A stretch of DNA of 62,500 bases from Rhodobacterales bacterium HTCC2255 (lineage in GTDB: Bacteria; Pseudomonadota; Alphaproteobacteria; Rhodobacterales; Rhodobacteraceae), in the NCBI GenBank assembly GCA_000153745.1, contig DS022282.1:1135066-1197565 (forward strand), in the 5' to 3' direction. The notes under the pieces were generated by a model, which was not told where the DNA came from, searched no databases, and saw nothing but the letters and a program-made list of their open reading frames with translations. The position numbers were made by a program, and so were the translations under genes. This document shows positions 27,734 to 37,409 of this stretch, one piece after another (within the stretch, counting starts at the first letter, position 1; each line of letters begins with the position of its first letter).

Positions 27734-28593
27734 CAAATCATTCAAAGGGTTTAATAATAACTATTTTTGCTGTTTTATTTATTATTCCAGATAGTCTTTT
27801 TATCCGATTACTTAACGCAGACATTTATACAATTATTGTTTGGCGTAGCTTTATATCTGGGTCTTTTATATTGCTCGGATTATGCATTTATCATGGCTTA
27901 AATATTTTCAATATATACCGTAATATAGGGAAAAATTCTATCATTTTTGCATGCTTGCTAGCTATTAGTGGCCCTTTATTTGCTTTATCAGTTAGCATGA
28001 CAGCAGTTTCAAATACTGTATTTATACTAGCATCAATGCCAATATTTTCTGCTGTTTCTAGTCGGGTTATATTAAATGAAAAAATATCAAAACGTATGCT
28101 ATGGACTATTATATTTGCATTAACAGGAGTGCTTTTAATTTCATACGGCTCCTCTCAAGACAAATCTACATCAATTTATGGTGATTTATGTGCAGTAGGT
28201 TGCGCTGCAAGTTATGGAATAGCCTTAACATATGCCCGCAAATCAAAAGCTAAATCAATGATTCCAGTTACACCATTCGCTCTATTTATGAGTGGAATTG
28301 TATTTTTACCTTGGGCAAGTCCATTTATTTTTGAAGGCTTGGATGCTCAATATGCATTGTTTCATAATCTATTGATCGCTGCATCAACATGTTTAATTGT
28401 ACTTGGCCCTAGATATATTCCTAGTGCAGAGGTCGCACTTCTAATCTTAGGTGAAAGTATTCTTGCACCAATTCTAATTTGGCTAGTTATAGGTGAATAT
28501 CCAGGTACTTGGGCATTGATAGGAGGCCTGATTGTACTGATAACATTATTTACATCCAATCTCATTGCTTTAATTTACCAAAAAACAAAATAA
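27730..28593 (+). CDS. EamA/DMT family transporter
   Basis: A 287-residue membrane protein with about ten hydrophobic spans in two EamA repeats, typical of the drug/metabolite transporter superfamily. The substrate is unknown; such proteins often export amino acids or other metabolites. It overlaps DUF1643 by 4 bases. The rpsO leader follows, so it should be the last gene of its transcript. Confidence 0.85.
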   Translation: MTNHSKGLIITIFAVLFIIPDSLFIRLLNADIYTIIVWRSFISGSFILLGLCIYHGLNIFNIYRNIGKNSIIFACLLAISGPLFALSVSMTAVSNTVFILASMPIFSAVSSRVILNEKISKRMLWTIIFALTGVLLISYGSSQDKSTSIYGDLCAVGCAASYGIALTYARKSKAKSMIPVTPFALFMSGIVFLPWASPFIFEGLDAQYALFHNLLIAASTCLIVLGPRYIPSAEVALLILGESILAPILIWLVIGEYPGTWALIGGLIVLITLFTSNLIALIYQKTK

Positions 28594-28636
28594 TTTTGTA
28601 CTTTAACTTTATAAGAATCAACTCTATAGGACTGAT

Positions 28637-28693
28637 TATCTGCAAAACAGATACTCCATGGGCCTTGCTGGACGATATCCCGGCATGAGCCAT
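28637..28693 (+). promoter_or_regulatory. structured rpsO leader, candidate S15 autoregulatory site
   Basis: Two hairpins precede rpsO. The first is TATCTG/CAGATA with a five-base loop (28637-28653). The second pairs ATGG (28658-28661) with CCAT (28690-28693) and GCTGG (28667-28671) with CCGGC (28680-28684), giving a long irregular hairpin. It ends just before the AAAGGAG ribosome binding site (about 28704-28710). Ribosomal protein S15 represses its own synthesis through leader structures in several bacteria; here the role is inference. Confidence 0.5.
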
Positions 28694-28716
28694 TAACTTT
28701 AACAAAGGAGACCCCG

Positions 28717-28986
28717 ATGTCGATTACTGCCGAAGAAAAAGCCCGTTTAATCAAAGAATATGCGGTCAAAGAAGGTGATACTGGCTCACCAGAGGTACAA
28801 GTTGCAATCCTAACATCACGGATTAAAACTCTCACGGAACACTTCAAAACTAATAAGAAAGATAACCACTCACGCCGTGGCCTTTTGAAAATGGTTGCTT
28901 TGCGTCGTAAATTATTAGATTACACACGCGGAAAAAACGAAGCTCGTTACCAAGATCTAATAAAAAGATTAGAAATTCGCCGATAA
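28717..28986 (+). CDS. rpsO: 30S ribosomal protein S15
   Basis: An 89-residue, basic, all-helical primary binder of 16S rRNA. The sequence ([37 protein letters not shown]) is unmistakable. A strong AAAGGAG Shine-Dalgarno precedes it, and an intrinsic terminator follows 20 bases after the stop. pnp is next, the usual rpsO-pnp order. Confidence 0.98.
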   Translation: MSITAEEKARLIKEYAVKEGDTGSPEVQVAILTSRIKTLTEHFKTNKKDNHSRRGLLKMVALRRKLLDYTRGKNEARYQDLIKRLEIRR

Positions 28987-29005
28987 GGTTGATTTTAAAA
29001 TAATT

Positions 29006-29037
29006 AAAAAGCCCACCCAGATATGTGTGGGCTTTTT
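29006..29037 (+). terminator. intrinsic terminator between rpsO and pnp
   Basis: A stem with GCCCAC (29011-29016) pairing GTGGGC (29027-29032), extended by A/T pairs, is followed by a T run. It should end most rpsO transcripts, so pnp needs its own promoter or read-through. Confidence 0.88.
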
Positions 29038-29087
29038 AATAACTGGCAATAGCCCTTACCCCCTTCACATATTCATATTTAAAGTAT

Positions 29088-29136
29088 ATACGCCCGCGTA
29101 TCTGAAAACTTATGCATTGACCTATGCATATGTCAA
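29088..29136. promoter_or_regulatory. two palindromes upstream of pnp
   Basis: ATACGC-CC-GCGTAT (29088-29101) is a perfect 6-base inverted repeat. TTGACCTATGCATATGTCAA (29117-29136) is a palindrome with a single mismatched pair around TATGCATA; TATGCAT also occurs just before it (29111). They lie between the rpsO terminator and the pnp leader and could be operators or processing sites. Confidence 0.4.
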
Positions 29137-29149
29137 AAGGGTGCAGGTC

Positions 29150-29196
29150 GGTGGCAATAGGGCCACCTTTTAAAAGGAGACTTCGGAGGGCCGAAG
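29150..29196 (+). promoter_or_regulatory. pnp leader hairpins (probable autoregulation/processing site)
   Basis: Two adjacent hairpins lie directly before pnp: GGTGGC/GCCACC (29150-29167) and CTTCGG/CCGAAG (29181-29196). In E. coli, PNPase controls its own mRNA after RNase III cuts a leader hairpin; similar hairpins here suggest the same type of control, which is inference. Confidence 0.5.
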
Positions 29197-29219
29197 ATTA
29201 CTCCACGATAGGAAAATAA

Positions 29220-31349
29220 ATGTTTAATGAAGTAAAAAAATCCATCAAATGGGGCGAAGAAACGCTCACATTAGAAACTGGTAAAATTGCACGACAAGCA
29301 GATAGCACAGTAATCGCAACATACGGCGAAACTTCGGTATTAGCTGCAGTTTGTTTTGCAAAAAAAGAAAAAGAAGGCCAATCCTTCTTTCCACTTACAG
29401 TAAATTATCAAGAAAAATATTATGCTGCAGGCAAAATTCCTGGTGGTTTCTTCAAGAGAGAAGCACGACCAACTGAAAAAGAGACATTAACAGCACGTTT
29501 AATTGATCGTCCAATACGTCCATTATTTATTCCAGGCTTCAAACACGAAGTTCAAATTACATTAACAGTTTTATCACATGATCTAGTTAATGATCCTGAT
29601 ATGGTAGCAATGATTGCAGCATCAGCTGCATTAACTTTATCTGGTGCACCATTTATGGGCCCAATTGGTAATTGTCGTGTTGGCTTTGAAGGTGGTCAAT
29701 ATGTTCTAAACCCAACTTGTGATGATATGCACGAGCTTAAGAACAATCCTGATCAACGTCTTGATCTAGTTGTTGCTGGTACAAAAGATGCAGTGATGAT
29801 GGTTGAATCAGAAGCATATGAATTGACTGAGGAAGAAATGCTTGGCGCAATTAACTTTGCTCATGAACAAATACAACCCGTCATCGATATGATAATCGAT
29901 ATGGCTGAAGATGCAGCAAATGAGCCTTTTGATTATCAATCACCAGACTATTCAGAACTATATTCAGCAGTTAAAGCATCAGGTGAAGATAGTATTCGTT
30001 CTGCTTATGCACTTACTGATAAACAAGAACGTACTAGTGCAGTAGCAGCAGCAAAAGATTTAATAATTGATGCATTGTCCGAAGAACAAGTATCTGATGC
30101 AAACTTTGGAACTTGTTTGAAAAAACTCGAGTCAGAAGTTGTCCGCGGCGATATTGTTAAAACTGGTAAAAGAATTGACGGTAGAGACTTATCAACAGTA
30201 CGCCCAATTGTTTCTGAAACAGCTGTTCTTCCTCGAACACATGGATCAGCACTTTTTACTCGTGGCGAAACACAGGCGTTAGCAGTTACAACTTTAGGTA
30301 CTGGTGATGATGAACAAATGATTGATGCTCTAAGTGGAACATATCGGTCGAATTTCCTGTTGCACTATAATTTCCCTCCATATTCAGTAGGTGAATGTGG
30401 TCGAATGATGGGACCAGGGCGAAGAGAAATTGGGCACGGAAAACTAGCTTGGCGAGCTCTTCAAGCGGTTTTACCACCAGTAACTGAATTTCCTTATACA
30501 ATTAGAATGGTATCAGAAATTACAGAATCTAATGGCTCATCATCTATGGCTTCTGTTTGTGGTGGATCATTATCAATGATGGACGCAGGTGTCCCACTTC
30601 GTGCGCCAGTCGCTGGCGTAGCTATGGGTCTGATATTACAAGATAGTGGTGAATATGCTGTTTTAACTGATATCCTTGGAGACGAGGACCATTTAGGTGA
30701 TATGGACTTTAAAGTAGCAGGTACTGAAAATGGCATAACTTCATTGCAAATGGATATTAAAGTAGCAGGTATTACTCCAGAAATCATGGAAAAAGCAATG
30801 GAACAAGCTAAAGATGGTCGTTTACACATCCTAGGCGAAATGGCCAATGCTTTGACTGAAGCAGGTTCATTTAGCGAACATGCTCCACGCATTGAAACAA
30901 TTAAAATAAACCCTGAAAAAATTCGTGAAGTTATTGGCTCAGGTGGTAAAGTTATCCGTGAAATTTGTGAAGTTTCTGGTGCAAAAGTTAATATTGATGA
31001 CGAAGGTGTTATCAAAATTGCATCCAGCAACGGTGAGCAGATAGAAAAAGCCAAAGAAATGATCATGGAAATTGCAGCAGAACCTGAAGTTGGTGTTGTA
31101 TATACCGGTACAGTTGTGAAAGTTATGGACTTTGGAGCATTTGTAAACTTCTTTGGCAAACGGGATGGTTTAGTTCATGTATCTCAAATGGCAAATGAGC
31201 GTGTAAATCATCCAAGTGATCTTGTGAAAGAAGGCCAAAAAGTAAAAGTTAAGCTAATGGGCTTTGATGATAGAGGTAAAGTTCGCTTATCGATGAAAGT
31301 AATCGATCAAGAAACTGGTGAAGAAATCACTGTTGAAAAAGATAATTAA
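29220..31349 (+). CDS. pnp: polyribonucleotide nucleotidyltransferase (PNPase)
   Basis: A 709-residue 3'-5' phosphorolytic exoribonuclease of mRNA decay. It has two RNase PH-like domains (about 1-210 and 310-540, with [33 protein letters not shown] and [16 protein letters not shown]), a KH domain (about 555-615, [13 protein letters not shown]) and a C-terminal S1 domain (about 620-690, [20 protein letters not shown]). Length and order are standard. It follows rpsO with a structured leader between. Confidence 0.98.
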   Translation: MFNEVKKSIKWGEETLTLETGKIARQADSTVIATYGETSVLAAVCFAKKEKEGQSFFPLTVNYQEKYYAAGKIPGGFFKREARPTEKETLTARLIDRPIRPLFIPGFKHEVQITLTVLSHDLVNDPDMVAMIAASAALTLSGAPFMGPIGNCRVGFEGGQYVLNPTCDDMHELKNNPDQRLDLVVAGTKDAVMMVESEAYELTEEEMLGAINFAHEQIQPVIDMIIDMAEDAANEPFDYQSPDYSELYSAVKASGEDSIRSAYALTDKQERTSAVAAAKDLIIDALSEEQVSDANFGTCLKKLESEVVRGDIVKTGKRIDGRDLSTVRPIVSETAVLPRTHGSALFTRGETQALAVTTLGTGDDEQMIDALSGTYRSNFLLHYNFPPYSVGECGRMMGPGRREIGHGKLAWRALQAVLPPVTEFPYTIRMVSEITESNGSSSMASVCGGSLSMMDAGVPLRAPVAGVAMGLILQDSGEYAVLTDILGDEDHLGDMDFKVAGTENGITSLQMDIKVAGITPEIMEKAMEQAKDGRLHILGEMANALTEAGSFSEHAPRIETIKINPEKIREVIGSGGKVIREICEVSGAKVNIDDEGVIKIASSNGEQIEKAKEMIMEIAAEPEVGVVYTGTVVKVMDFGAFVNFFGKRDGLVHVSQMANERVNHPSDLVKEGQKVKVKLMGFDDRGKVRLSMKVIDQETGEEITVEKDN

Positions 31350-31385
31350 ACTTTTAAAAACTTTATATAATCAATAATAATATTT

Positions 31386-31411
31386 AGGCCTCGTGAAAAC
31401 GAGGCCTTTTT
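31386..31411 (+). terminator. intrinsic terminator after pnp
   Basis: A 9-base-pair stem AGGCCTCGT/ACGAGGCCT with a GAAA loop is followed by five T residues. It lies 37 bases after the pnp stop. Confidence 0.92.
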
Positions 31412-31469
31412 CTTTGTCGAAACAAAATATAAAAGAGCAATTACAATTGAATTCAAATTGGAGAATTAA

Positions 31470-31826
31470 ATGTCTATAATAAGAAAACATTCCAGTGAAC
31501 GGATGAGTAAAATTAACATCCATAATGGAACAATATACTTCTCCGGCCAGGTTGCAAATGATGTAACAGTTGGTATCAAAAGTCAAACTCAAGACTGTCT
31601 TAAAAAAATTGATGCTTTGCTTCTAGAAGCAGGTTCAGATCGAGATAATATTTTATCAACAACAATATTCATTCGCTCCATGGCCGATTTTGCATTAATG
31701 AACGAAGCTTGGAATGAATGGATTGGGCCTCATGAAAAGCCCGCCAGAGCGTGTGTTGAAGCAAATATGGCTCGCGAACAAATACTTGTAGAAATATGTA
31801 TAATAGCAGCTGTTAAAAACACATAA
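31470..31826 (+). CDS. RidA family protein (enamine/imine deaminase type)
   Basis: A 118-residue YjgF/RidA fold protein. RidA proteins hydrolyse reactive enamine/imine intermediates from PLP enzymes to keto acids and ammonia. Family marks are FSGQVA, the DNILSTTIFI segment and KPARACVEANMA, which contains the conserved arginine. The subfamily cannot be fixed from sequence alone. It stands alone between pnp and an aldehyde dehydrogenase gene. Confidence 0.85.
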   Translation: MSIIRKHSSERMSKINIHNGTIYFSGQVANDVTVGIKSQTQDCLKKIDALLLEAGSDRDNILSTTIFIRSMADFALMNEAWNEWIGPHEKPARACVEANMAREQILVEICIIAAVKNT

Positions 31827-31951
31827 TTAACGCAAGAATACAGCATTAAATTACAAAATGTCGAAATAGTTACATTTTTAGGTCGCGTTCAAACTTGCCA
31901 TTTGAATAAACCAATGCCATTTATCTTATATAGAAACTAAACAGGTGAAAC

Positions 31952-33385
31952 ATGTTAGACAGACGCCAATTTTATATAAATGGTAAGTGGGTTAATCCAG
32001 CTAAAGCAAATGACTTTGAGATAATTAACCCTGCAACTGAAGAAGCATTTGCTGTTATTTCATTAGGTGATCAAGCAGATACAGATGCTGCTGTAAGTGC
32101 AGCACGTAACGCTTTTAAATCTTGGCAACATTCACCAAAATCTGAAAGAATAGCATTATTGAAATCTATTCAATCAGAATATGCTAAACGCGAAGAAGAT
32201 ATTGCTCAAGCAACCACTATGGAAATGGGTGCGCCCATAACACTATCACGCATCCAACAGGTTGGTTGTGGAACAGGCCACATTCAAAAATTCATCGACT
32301 CACTAGAAGCATTCGAATTTGAAGAAAGCATTGAAGGCTTTCCATCAGAAAAAATCATTAAAGAACCAATCGGAGTAGCCGGACTAATTACCCCATGGAA
32401 CTGGCCAATGAACCAAATCTTTTTGAAAGTAATTCCTGCAATAGCAGCTGGCTCTACTTGCATATTAAAACCTTCAGAAGTTTCTCCATTGTCTGCTTAT
32501 GTATTCTCAGAAATTATGCATGATGCTGGTGTACCAGCGGGTGTTTACAACATGTTAAATGGTGATGGCGTTGGTGTTGGTTCACAAATGTCATGTCATC
32601 AAGACATAGATATGATATCATTTACAGGCTCTACAAGAGCAGGTGCTCTTATTTCTAAAGCTGCCTCGGACACTGTAAAGCGGGTGACACTAGAGCTTGG
32701 CGGCAAAGGTGCGAACATAGTATTTGCTGATGCTGATGATAAAGCCGTAAAGCGTGGAACTATGCACGTTTTCAATAATTCAGGCCAAAGCTGTAATGCT
32801 CCAACCAGAATGCTAGTAGAACGTTCATATTATGAAGAAGCGGTGGAGATTGCTACTGCAGTTGCACAAAATCATACTGTTGGCGACCCAGCAATTGAAG
32901 GCCCACATATGGGAGCGATGTCTTCAGGACCACATTACGATAAAGTGCAAAATATGATTGATGCAGGCATTAAAGAAGGTGCACGATTGGTAGCTGGTGG
33001 TTTAGGTCGGCCCGAAGGAATGAATAAAGGCTATTTTGTTCGTCCAACAGTTTTTGCTGATGTCACAAACGATATGACAGTTGGAAGAGATGAAATTTTT
33101 GGACCAGTCCTTGTAATGATGCCATTTGATAATGAGGCTCAAGCATATGAGCTAGCTAATGACACAGATTATGGGTTAACCAATTATGTGCAAACACAAG
33201 ATCCTGATAAAGCGAAGCGCGCTGCATGTGCAATGCGAGCAGGCATGATAAGAATTAATGGAGATGGTGGCGCAGGTCCTTCACCATTCGGGGGCTATAA
33301 ACAGTCAGGAAATGGTCGTGAAGGTGGAAAATGGGGCATTGAAGATTTTTGCGAAATTAAACATATCGCAGGATGGACGCTTTAA
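31952..33385 (+). CDS. NAD(P)-dependent aldehyde dehydrogenase family protein
   Basis: A 477-residue aldehyde dehydrogenase with ITPWNWP (cofactor binding), FTGSTRAG, the catalytic glutamate in LELGGKGANIVF and the catalytic cysteine in NSGQSCNAPTRM. The C-terminal PFGGYKQSGNGREGGKWG segment is typical. The substrate cannot be told; family members close in sequence act on varied aliphatic aldehydes. It has its own upstream gap of about 125 bases and converges on smc. Confidence 0.88.
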   Translation: MLDRRQFYINGKWVNPAKANDFEIINPATEEAFAVISLGDQADTDAAVSAARNAFKSWQHSPKSERIALLKSIQSEYAKREEDIAQATTMEMGAPITLSRIQQVGCGTGHIQKFIDSLEAFEFEESIEGFPSEKIIKEPIGVAGLITPWNWPMNQIFLKVIPAIAAGSTCILKPSEVSPLSAYVFSEIMHDAGVPAGVYNMLNGDGVGVGSQMSCHQDIDMISFTGSTRAGALISKAASDTVKRVTLELGGKGANIVFADADDKAVKRGTMHVFNNSGQSCNAPTRMLVERSYYEEAVEIATAVAQNHTVGDPAIEGPHMGAMSSGPHYDKVQNMIDAGIKEGARLVAGGLGRPEGMNKGYFVRPTVFADVTNDMTVGRDEIFGPVLVMMPFDNEAQAYELANDTDYGLTNYVQTQDPDKAKRAACAMRAGMIRINGDGGAGPSPFGGYKQSGNGREGGKWGIEDFCEIKHIAGWTL

Positions 33386-33449
33386 TTGGTAACTTATGGC
33401 TTCTATTGTTCATTAAACTTTCTAGAAGCCATAAAACATCAAAAACTAA

Positions 33450-36400
33450 TTAGTCGATTAATTTTTCTGCAGCAGAAAGATCTACTGAAACTAATTGACT
33501 AACACCTTGCTCAGCCATCGTAACTCCAAACAATCTGTCCATACGAGCCATAGTAACTGCATGGTGTGTAATAATCAAAAATCGAGTGTCCGTTTGACTA
33601 GTCATGTCATCCAACATATCACAAAATCGATTTACATTAGCATCATCAAGAGGTGCATCTACTTCATCAAGAACACAAATTGGTGCAGGGTTTGCTAAAA
33701 ACACAGCAAATATCAATGCTAGTGCAGTTAAGGTTTGTTCGCCTCCAGAAAGCAGCGAAAGAGTAGAAAGTTTTTTCCCTGGTGGTTGACACATTATCTC
33801 CAGACCTGCTTCAAGTGGATCGTCACTTTCAACAAGTACTAAATTAGCCTCCCCACCACCAAATAAAGTTCTGAATAAACGTGAGAAATTAATGTTTACC
33901 TCATCAAATGCCGCTAGTAGTCTTTCTCGGCCTTCCTTATTTAAACTAGATATCCCAACTCGAAGTTCCTTAATAGCTTCTTCAAGATCATTTTTTTCAA
34001 TGACTAGATTATCTCTTTCTTCATTAACTTCTTTTGCGTCTTCCTCAGCTCGAAGATTTACAGCTCCCAAAGCATCTCTTTGACGCCTTAAGCGAATAAC
34101 ATCAGCCTCAATACGATCAGCTGGTGGAATTTTATCTGGATCTGCATCTAATGTTTCAAGTAATCTTTCAGGATTTATATCCAAATCTTCACGTATTCTG
34201 TCTGATGCATTAGAAACTTGAATAACTGATGCTTCCGAAACTGCATCGGCCCGAGCACGCTTTTCTCTACTTTCAGATGCACGCTTTTCAGCATCACGTT
34301 CTGCTTGCTCTGCTTTGCGTAATTCACTTTCACCAGCTGCCAAATTATCTGAGGCAACCTTCAAGCGCTCATTTGCTGCTTCAATTGATTTTGACAACTC
34401 ATCACGTTTGGCATGTATTTCTTCTGGAGCTGAAGATGCTAATTTGAGCTCTGATTCAGATTCGTTTTTACGTTCATCAAGTTCAAAAATACGTTTTTCC
34501 GCAGTTACTAATCTATGCCGCCATCCAGAAACTTCTTGTGTAATTTCTTGACGCCTTTTTGTGCGCAACTCACCTTCTCTGCGAATTTCATCAAACATTG
34601 ACCGTTTTGTCATCATTGTCATTCGCGCAGCTTCAACTGCAACTTTAATTGTCTCCAGCAAATCTCGAGCTACTTCCAAATCACCCAGATTTGATATAGC
34701 ACTAGTAGCATCTCTAAAATCGTCTGAAGCAGAATACGTTTCTTCTTCTAATCTTGTTTTTGCTAATTTCAAAGCCTCCACTTTACCTGCAAGCATATCA
34801 CAATCAGCTTCAGCTTTAGACATCTGACGACTTGCATTAGTAGCCATCTCATCAGCAGATTTGCGTTCTACACGCGCATCTTGATCTGCTTGGACTATAT
34901 TTTTTAATTCTTGGTGAATTTGTTCAAAAATTTCTTGAGATTTTTTCAAACGTAGCGTTGCTGACTCAAGCACTGTTCGCAATTCTTCTAAACGATTTTT
35001 TTGTTGAAGTCGTAATGCCGCAGCAGATGGTGCGTCATTTCCACTCTGCCTAAAGCCATCCCATCTCCATAGATCACCTTCAATAGAAACTAGTCTTTGT
35101 CCTGGTAGTAGATCTGCTTGCAAACGCGATCCTTCGCCCTGAAGCACTATACCTATTTGGCTTAATCGACGAGAAAGTGTGGGTGGTGCGTCAACATAAA
35201 TTGATAATTTTTCACAATTCGAAGGAAGCTCAGTAATATTAGCATAATCAGGCATTTGAGACCAACCTGAAAGACCAATATCTTCTATTATTGGCATCTT
35301 TAAATCGTCTGCTAATGCGGCACCTAAAGCAGCTTCATAACCTTTTTTGGCTGAAACAGAATCTATTAATTGTTTACCATCTGCACTATCACGGGCAATA
35401 ACCCTCTCTAAAGCAGAAACCTCAGCTCTTAATGCGTTTGTTTCACCTTCTGCTTCAGATAATTCAGATCTTGCATCACTATCCTTTGTCTGGGTTGTAA
35501 TTCTATTTTCTTCAATTTCTAGCAATTTTGCTTCAGATTTCAACATAGCTTCTTGTGTAAGAGCTCGAGTTGATATTGCTTGCTTTAATCGATCTTGTGC
35601 TTCTTCCAAGCCTTGCTCGGCAAATAGTAGACTGTTTACTGCTGAGTCAGAATCTGTTTGGCGTTTTTCTAATAAAGCTTTCGCTTCATCTAGACGGCGT
35701 TTAGCGGATTGATGACGTGCTGACAATCTAGCAGCATCTTCTGTGTGCTTATCCAGTCCACTCTCTTTATCCTGTAGAATAGATGCTGCATCTCGGGCAG
35801 CAACATTTGCATCATTAAGTTTATCTTGATGTCCTAATGAAGCTTTTTCAATTTGTTCCTGTTCCCAGTCTAACCCTGCAATTGTTTCTTCCGCGTCTTT
35901 ATTTAATCCTGATTCACGGCTTATGTCATTACCAAGTTGTTCAATTCGAGACTTTAAGGTTTCAATTTGACCACGTGCACGATTTTCCTCATCAGCCAAT
36001 GTATCTCGTTGAACATTAAAGCGTTGAACGATTGCAGATGAAATTGCCTCCTCCTCTCGCAACGGGGGCACCTTATCTTCATATGTCTCACGAGCTCTTA
36101 ATAACTGTGAAGCTTCTGTTTGTGCATTAGCGGCAAATTTTGTAGCATCAGCTAATTCTTCAGACGCTTTTTGTCTTGCGATGTCAGCTTCTCGCCAGCG
36201 TCTATAAAGCAATAAACCTTCTGAATGTCTAAGCTCATTACCTATTTCTCTGTAACGTTTAGCTTGTCTAGCTTGGCGAGCGAGTGAACCTAGTTGAGCA
36301 TCAAGTTGCTCAACAACATCGTTTACACGGTTTAAATTAGTTTCTGATCCCCTAAGTTTTAGCTCAGCTTCATGACGGCGTTGATATAATCCAGAGATCC

Positions 36401-36905
36401 CAGCTGCTTCTTCCAGAACTCTTCTTCGCGCCTTTGGTTTAGCATTAATAAGTTCAGAAATTTGACCTTGTCGTACCAGAGCAGGTGAATGCGCACCAGT
36501 AGATGCATCAGCAAAAAGCATTTGCACATCTTTTGCTCTAGAATCCTTACCATTCGTTTTATATGCAGATCCTACATCTCGTGTTATTCTACGAATAATT
36601 TCTAGAACATCTTGAGTATTAAAAGATGCAGGTGCGAGACGTTGCGTGTTGTCAATTAATAATGAAACTTCGGCATAGTTTCTTGCAGGTCGCGAAGATG
36701 CACCTGCAAAAATTACATCTTCCATACCCCCACCACGCATTGCTTTGGGTCGATTTTCTCCCATCACCCATCGCAGTGCTTCTAAAAGATTTGATTTTCC
36801 ACAACCATTTGGTCCAACCACACCAGTCAAGCCATCTGCTATAATTAATTCTGTGGGATCCACAAAACTTTTGAAACCTGTTAATCTTAGCTTACTAAAT
36901 TGCAC
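33450..36905 (-). CDS. smc: chromosome segregation protein SMC
   Basis: A 1151-residue condensin ATPase. Walker A VVGPNGCGKSNLLEALR is at the N-terminus (about 29-45); two long coiled coils (about 170-500 and 660-1000) flank a hinge (about 510-650); the C-terminal head carries the signature LSLLSGGEQTLTALALI and Walker B ICVLDEVDAPLDDANV. It compacts and segregates the chromosome with ScpAB, whose genes are not in the window. A perfect DnaA box lies about 90 bases upstream of the start. Confidence 0.97.
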   Translation of the reverse strand: MQFSKLRLTGFKSFVDPTELIIADGLTGVVGPNGCGKSNLLEALRWVMGENRPKAMRGGGMEDVIFAGASSRPARNYAEVSLLIDNTQRLAPASFNTQDVLEIIRRITRDVGSAYKTNGKDSRAKDVQMLFADASTGAHSPALVRQGQISELINAKPKARRRVLEEAAGISGLYQRRHEAELKLRGSETNLNRVNDVVEQLDAQLGSLARQARQAKRYREIGNELRHSEGLLLYRRWREADIARQKASEELADATKFAANAQTEASQLLRARETYEDKVPPLREEEAISSAIVQRFNVQRDTLADEENRARGQIETLKSRIEQLGNDISRESGLNKDAEETIAGLDWEQEQIEKASLGHQDKLNDANVAARDAASILQDKESGLDKHTEDAARLSARHQSAKRRLDEAKALLEKRQTDSDSAVNSLLFAEQGLEEAQDRLKQAISTRALTQEAMLKSEAKLLEIEENRITTQTKDSDARSELSEAEGETNALRAEVSALERVIARDSADGKQLIDSVSAKKGYEAALGAALADDLKMPIIEDIGLSGWSQMPDYANITELPSNCEKLSIYVDAPPTLSRRLSQIGIVLQGEGSRLQADLLPGQRLVSIEGDLWRWDGFRQSGNDAPSAAALRLQQKNRLEELRTVLESATLRLKKSQEIFEQIHQELKNIVQADQDARVERKSADEMATNASRQMSKAEADCDMLAGKVEALKLAKTRLEEETYSASDDFRDATSAISNLGDLEVARDLLETIKVAVEAARMTMMTKRSMFDEIRREGELRTKRRQEITQEVSGWRHRLVTAEKRIFELDERKNESESELKLASSAPEEIHAKRDELSKSIEAANERLKVASDNLAAGESELRKAEQAERDAEKRASESREKRARADAVSEASVIQVSNASDRIREDLDINPERLLETLDADPDKIPPADRIEADVIRLRRQRDALGAVNLRAEEDAKEVNEERDNLVIEKNDLEEAIKELRVGISSLNKEGRERLLAAFDEVNINFSRLFRTLFGGGEANLVLVESDDPLEAGLEIMCQPPGKKLSTLSLLSGGEQTLTALALIFAVFLANPAPICVLDEVDAPLDDANVNRFCDMLDDMTSQTDTRFLIITHHAVTMARMDRLFGVTMAEQGVSQLVSVDLSAAEKLID

Positions 36906-36995
36906 AAAGCTGCCCTTGATTCTTATTTAATTAATTCTCAATTTTGAGACCAATGTGTCAACACAAAAACCCCTCATTTAGAGGTCACAACTGAG

Positions 36996-37004
36996 TTATC
37001 CACA
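36996..37004 (+). promoter_or_regulatory. single consensus DnaA box (TTATCCACA)
   Basis: The 9-base sequence is identical to the E. coli consensus DnaA box and is followed by an AT-rich stretch. It sits in the 500-base gap between smc and the cobalamin operon. I see only one copy, so an origin is unlikely; DnaA control of smc or chance are the alternatives. Confidence 0.4.
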
Positions 37005-37101
37005 ATATATTGCATAATATATTAGCACAATGATATTCCATGCCGTGATAACTTACTGACTTGTCGGAATTACACTTGCGCAACCCTCGACTTAAAGGCA
37101 A

Positions 37102-37300
37102 ACAGGTTTTTGCATGGTTCCCCATTAAAGTCATAATAAATGGCTGGGGATCAAATGGGAATGTAGACAGGGACTACCCGAATGGGGCCTAAAGCTGCAA
37201 CCGCCCCCGCGACTGTGTGCGGAGAGTGAAGCCCAAAGCCACTGGTGAAAACTGGGAAGGCGGGCAAAACGATCTATCCGTGAGTCAGGAAACCAGCCTT
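37102..37300 (+). promoter_or_regulatory. cobalamin (adenosylcobalamin-type) riboswitch
   Basis: The stretch contains the conserved cobalamin riboswitch blocks in order: GGGAATG (about 37157), GCAACCGCCCCCGCGACTGT (the B12-box region), GCCACTGG-x-GGGAAGGCGG, and GAGTCAGGAAACCAGCC at the 3' end. It lies 110 bases upstream of the hupE start and in the same direction as hupE-cobW-cobN-cobO. No clear terminator stem with T run follows, so control may act on translation. It should repress the operon when B12 is plentiful. Confidence 0.93.
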
Positions 37301-37409
37301 GCAACGGCGTTATCGCCGACCACACTATCGGACGGGGTGTTCCGTGATGGTAAAGGCCATTGGCTCCATCGCATCTGCACTCCCAATATTTACTTTTTTG
37401 GGGACACAA

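Noticed and set aside
30494-31159. 221-residue open frame antisense to pnp
   Set aside because: It lies entirely opposite PNPase codons; composition is that of a shadow frame and no start signal is present.
36996-37100. Replication origin beside the DnaA box
   Set aside because: Only one DnaA box is visible and no dnaA, dnaN, parAB or repABC genes are near.
37299-37409. N-terminal extension of HupE by 37 residues
   Set aside because: It runs back into the riboswitch region; the internal ATG at 37410 begins a proper signal peptide.
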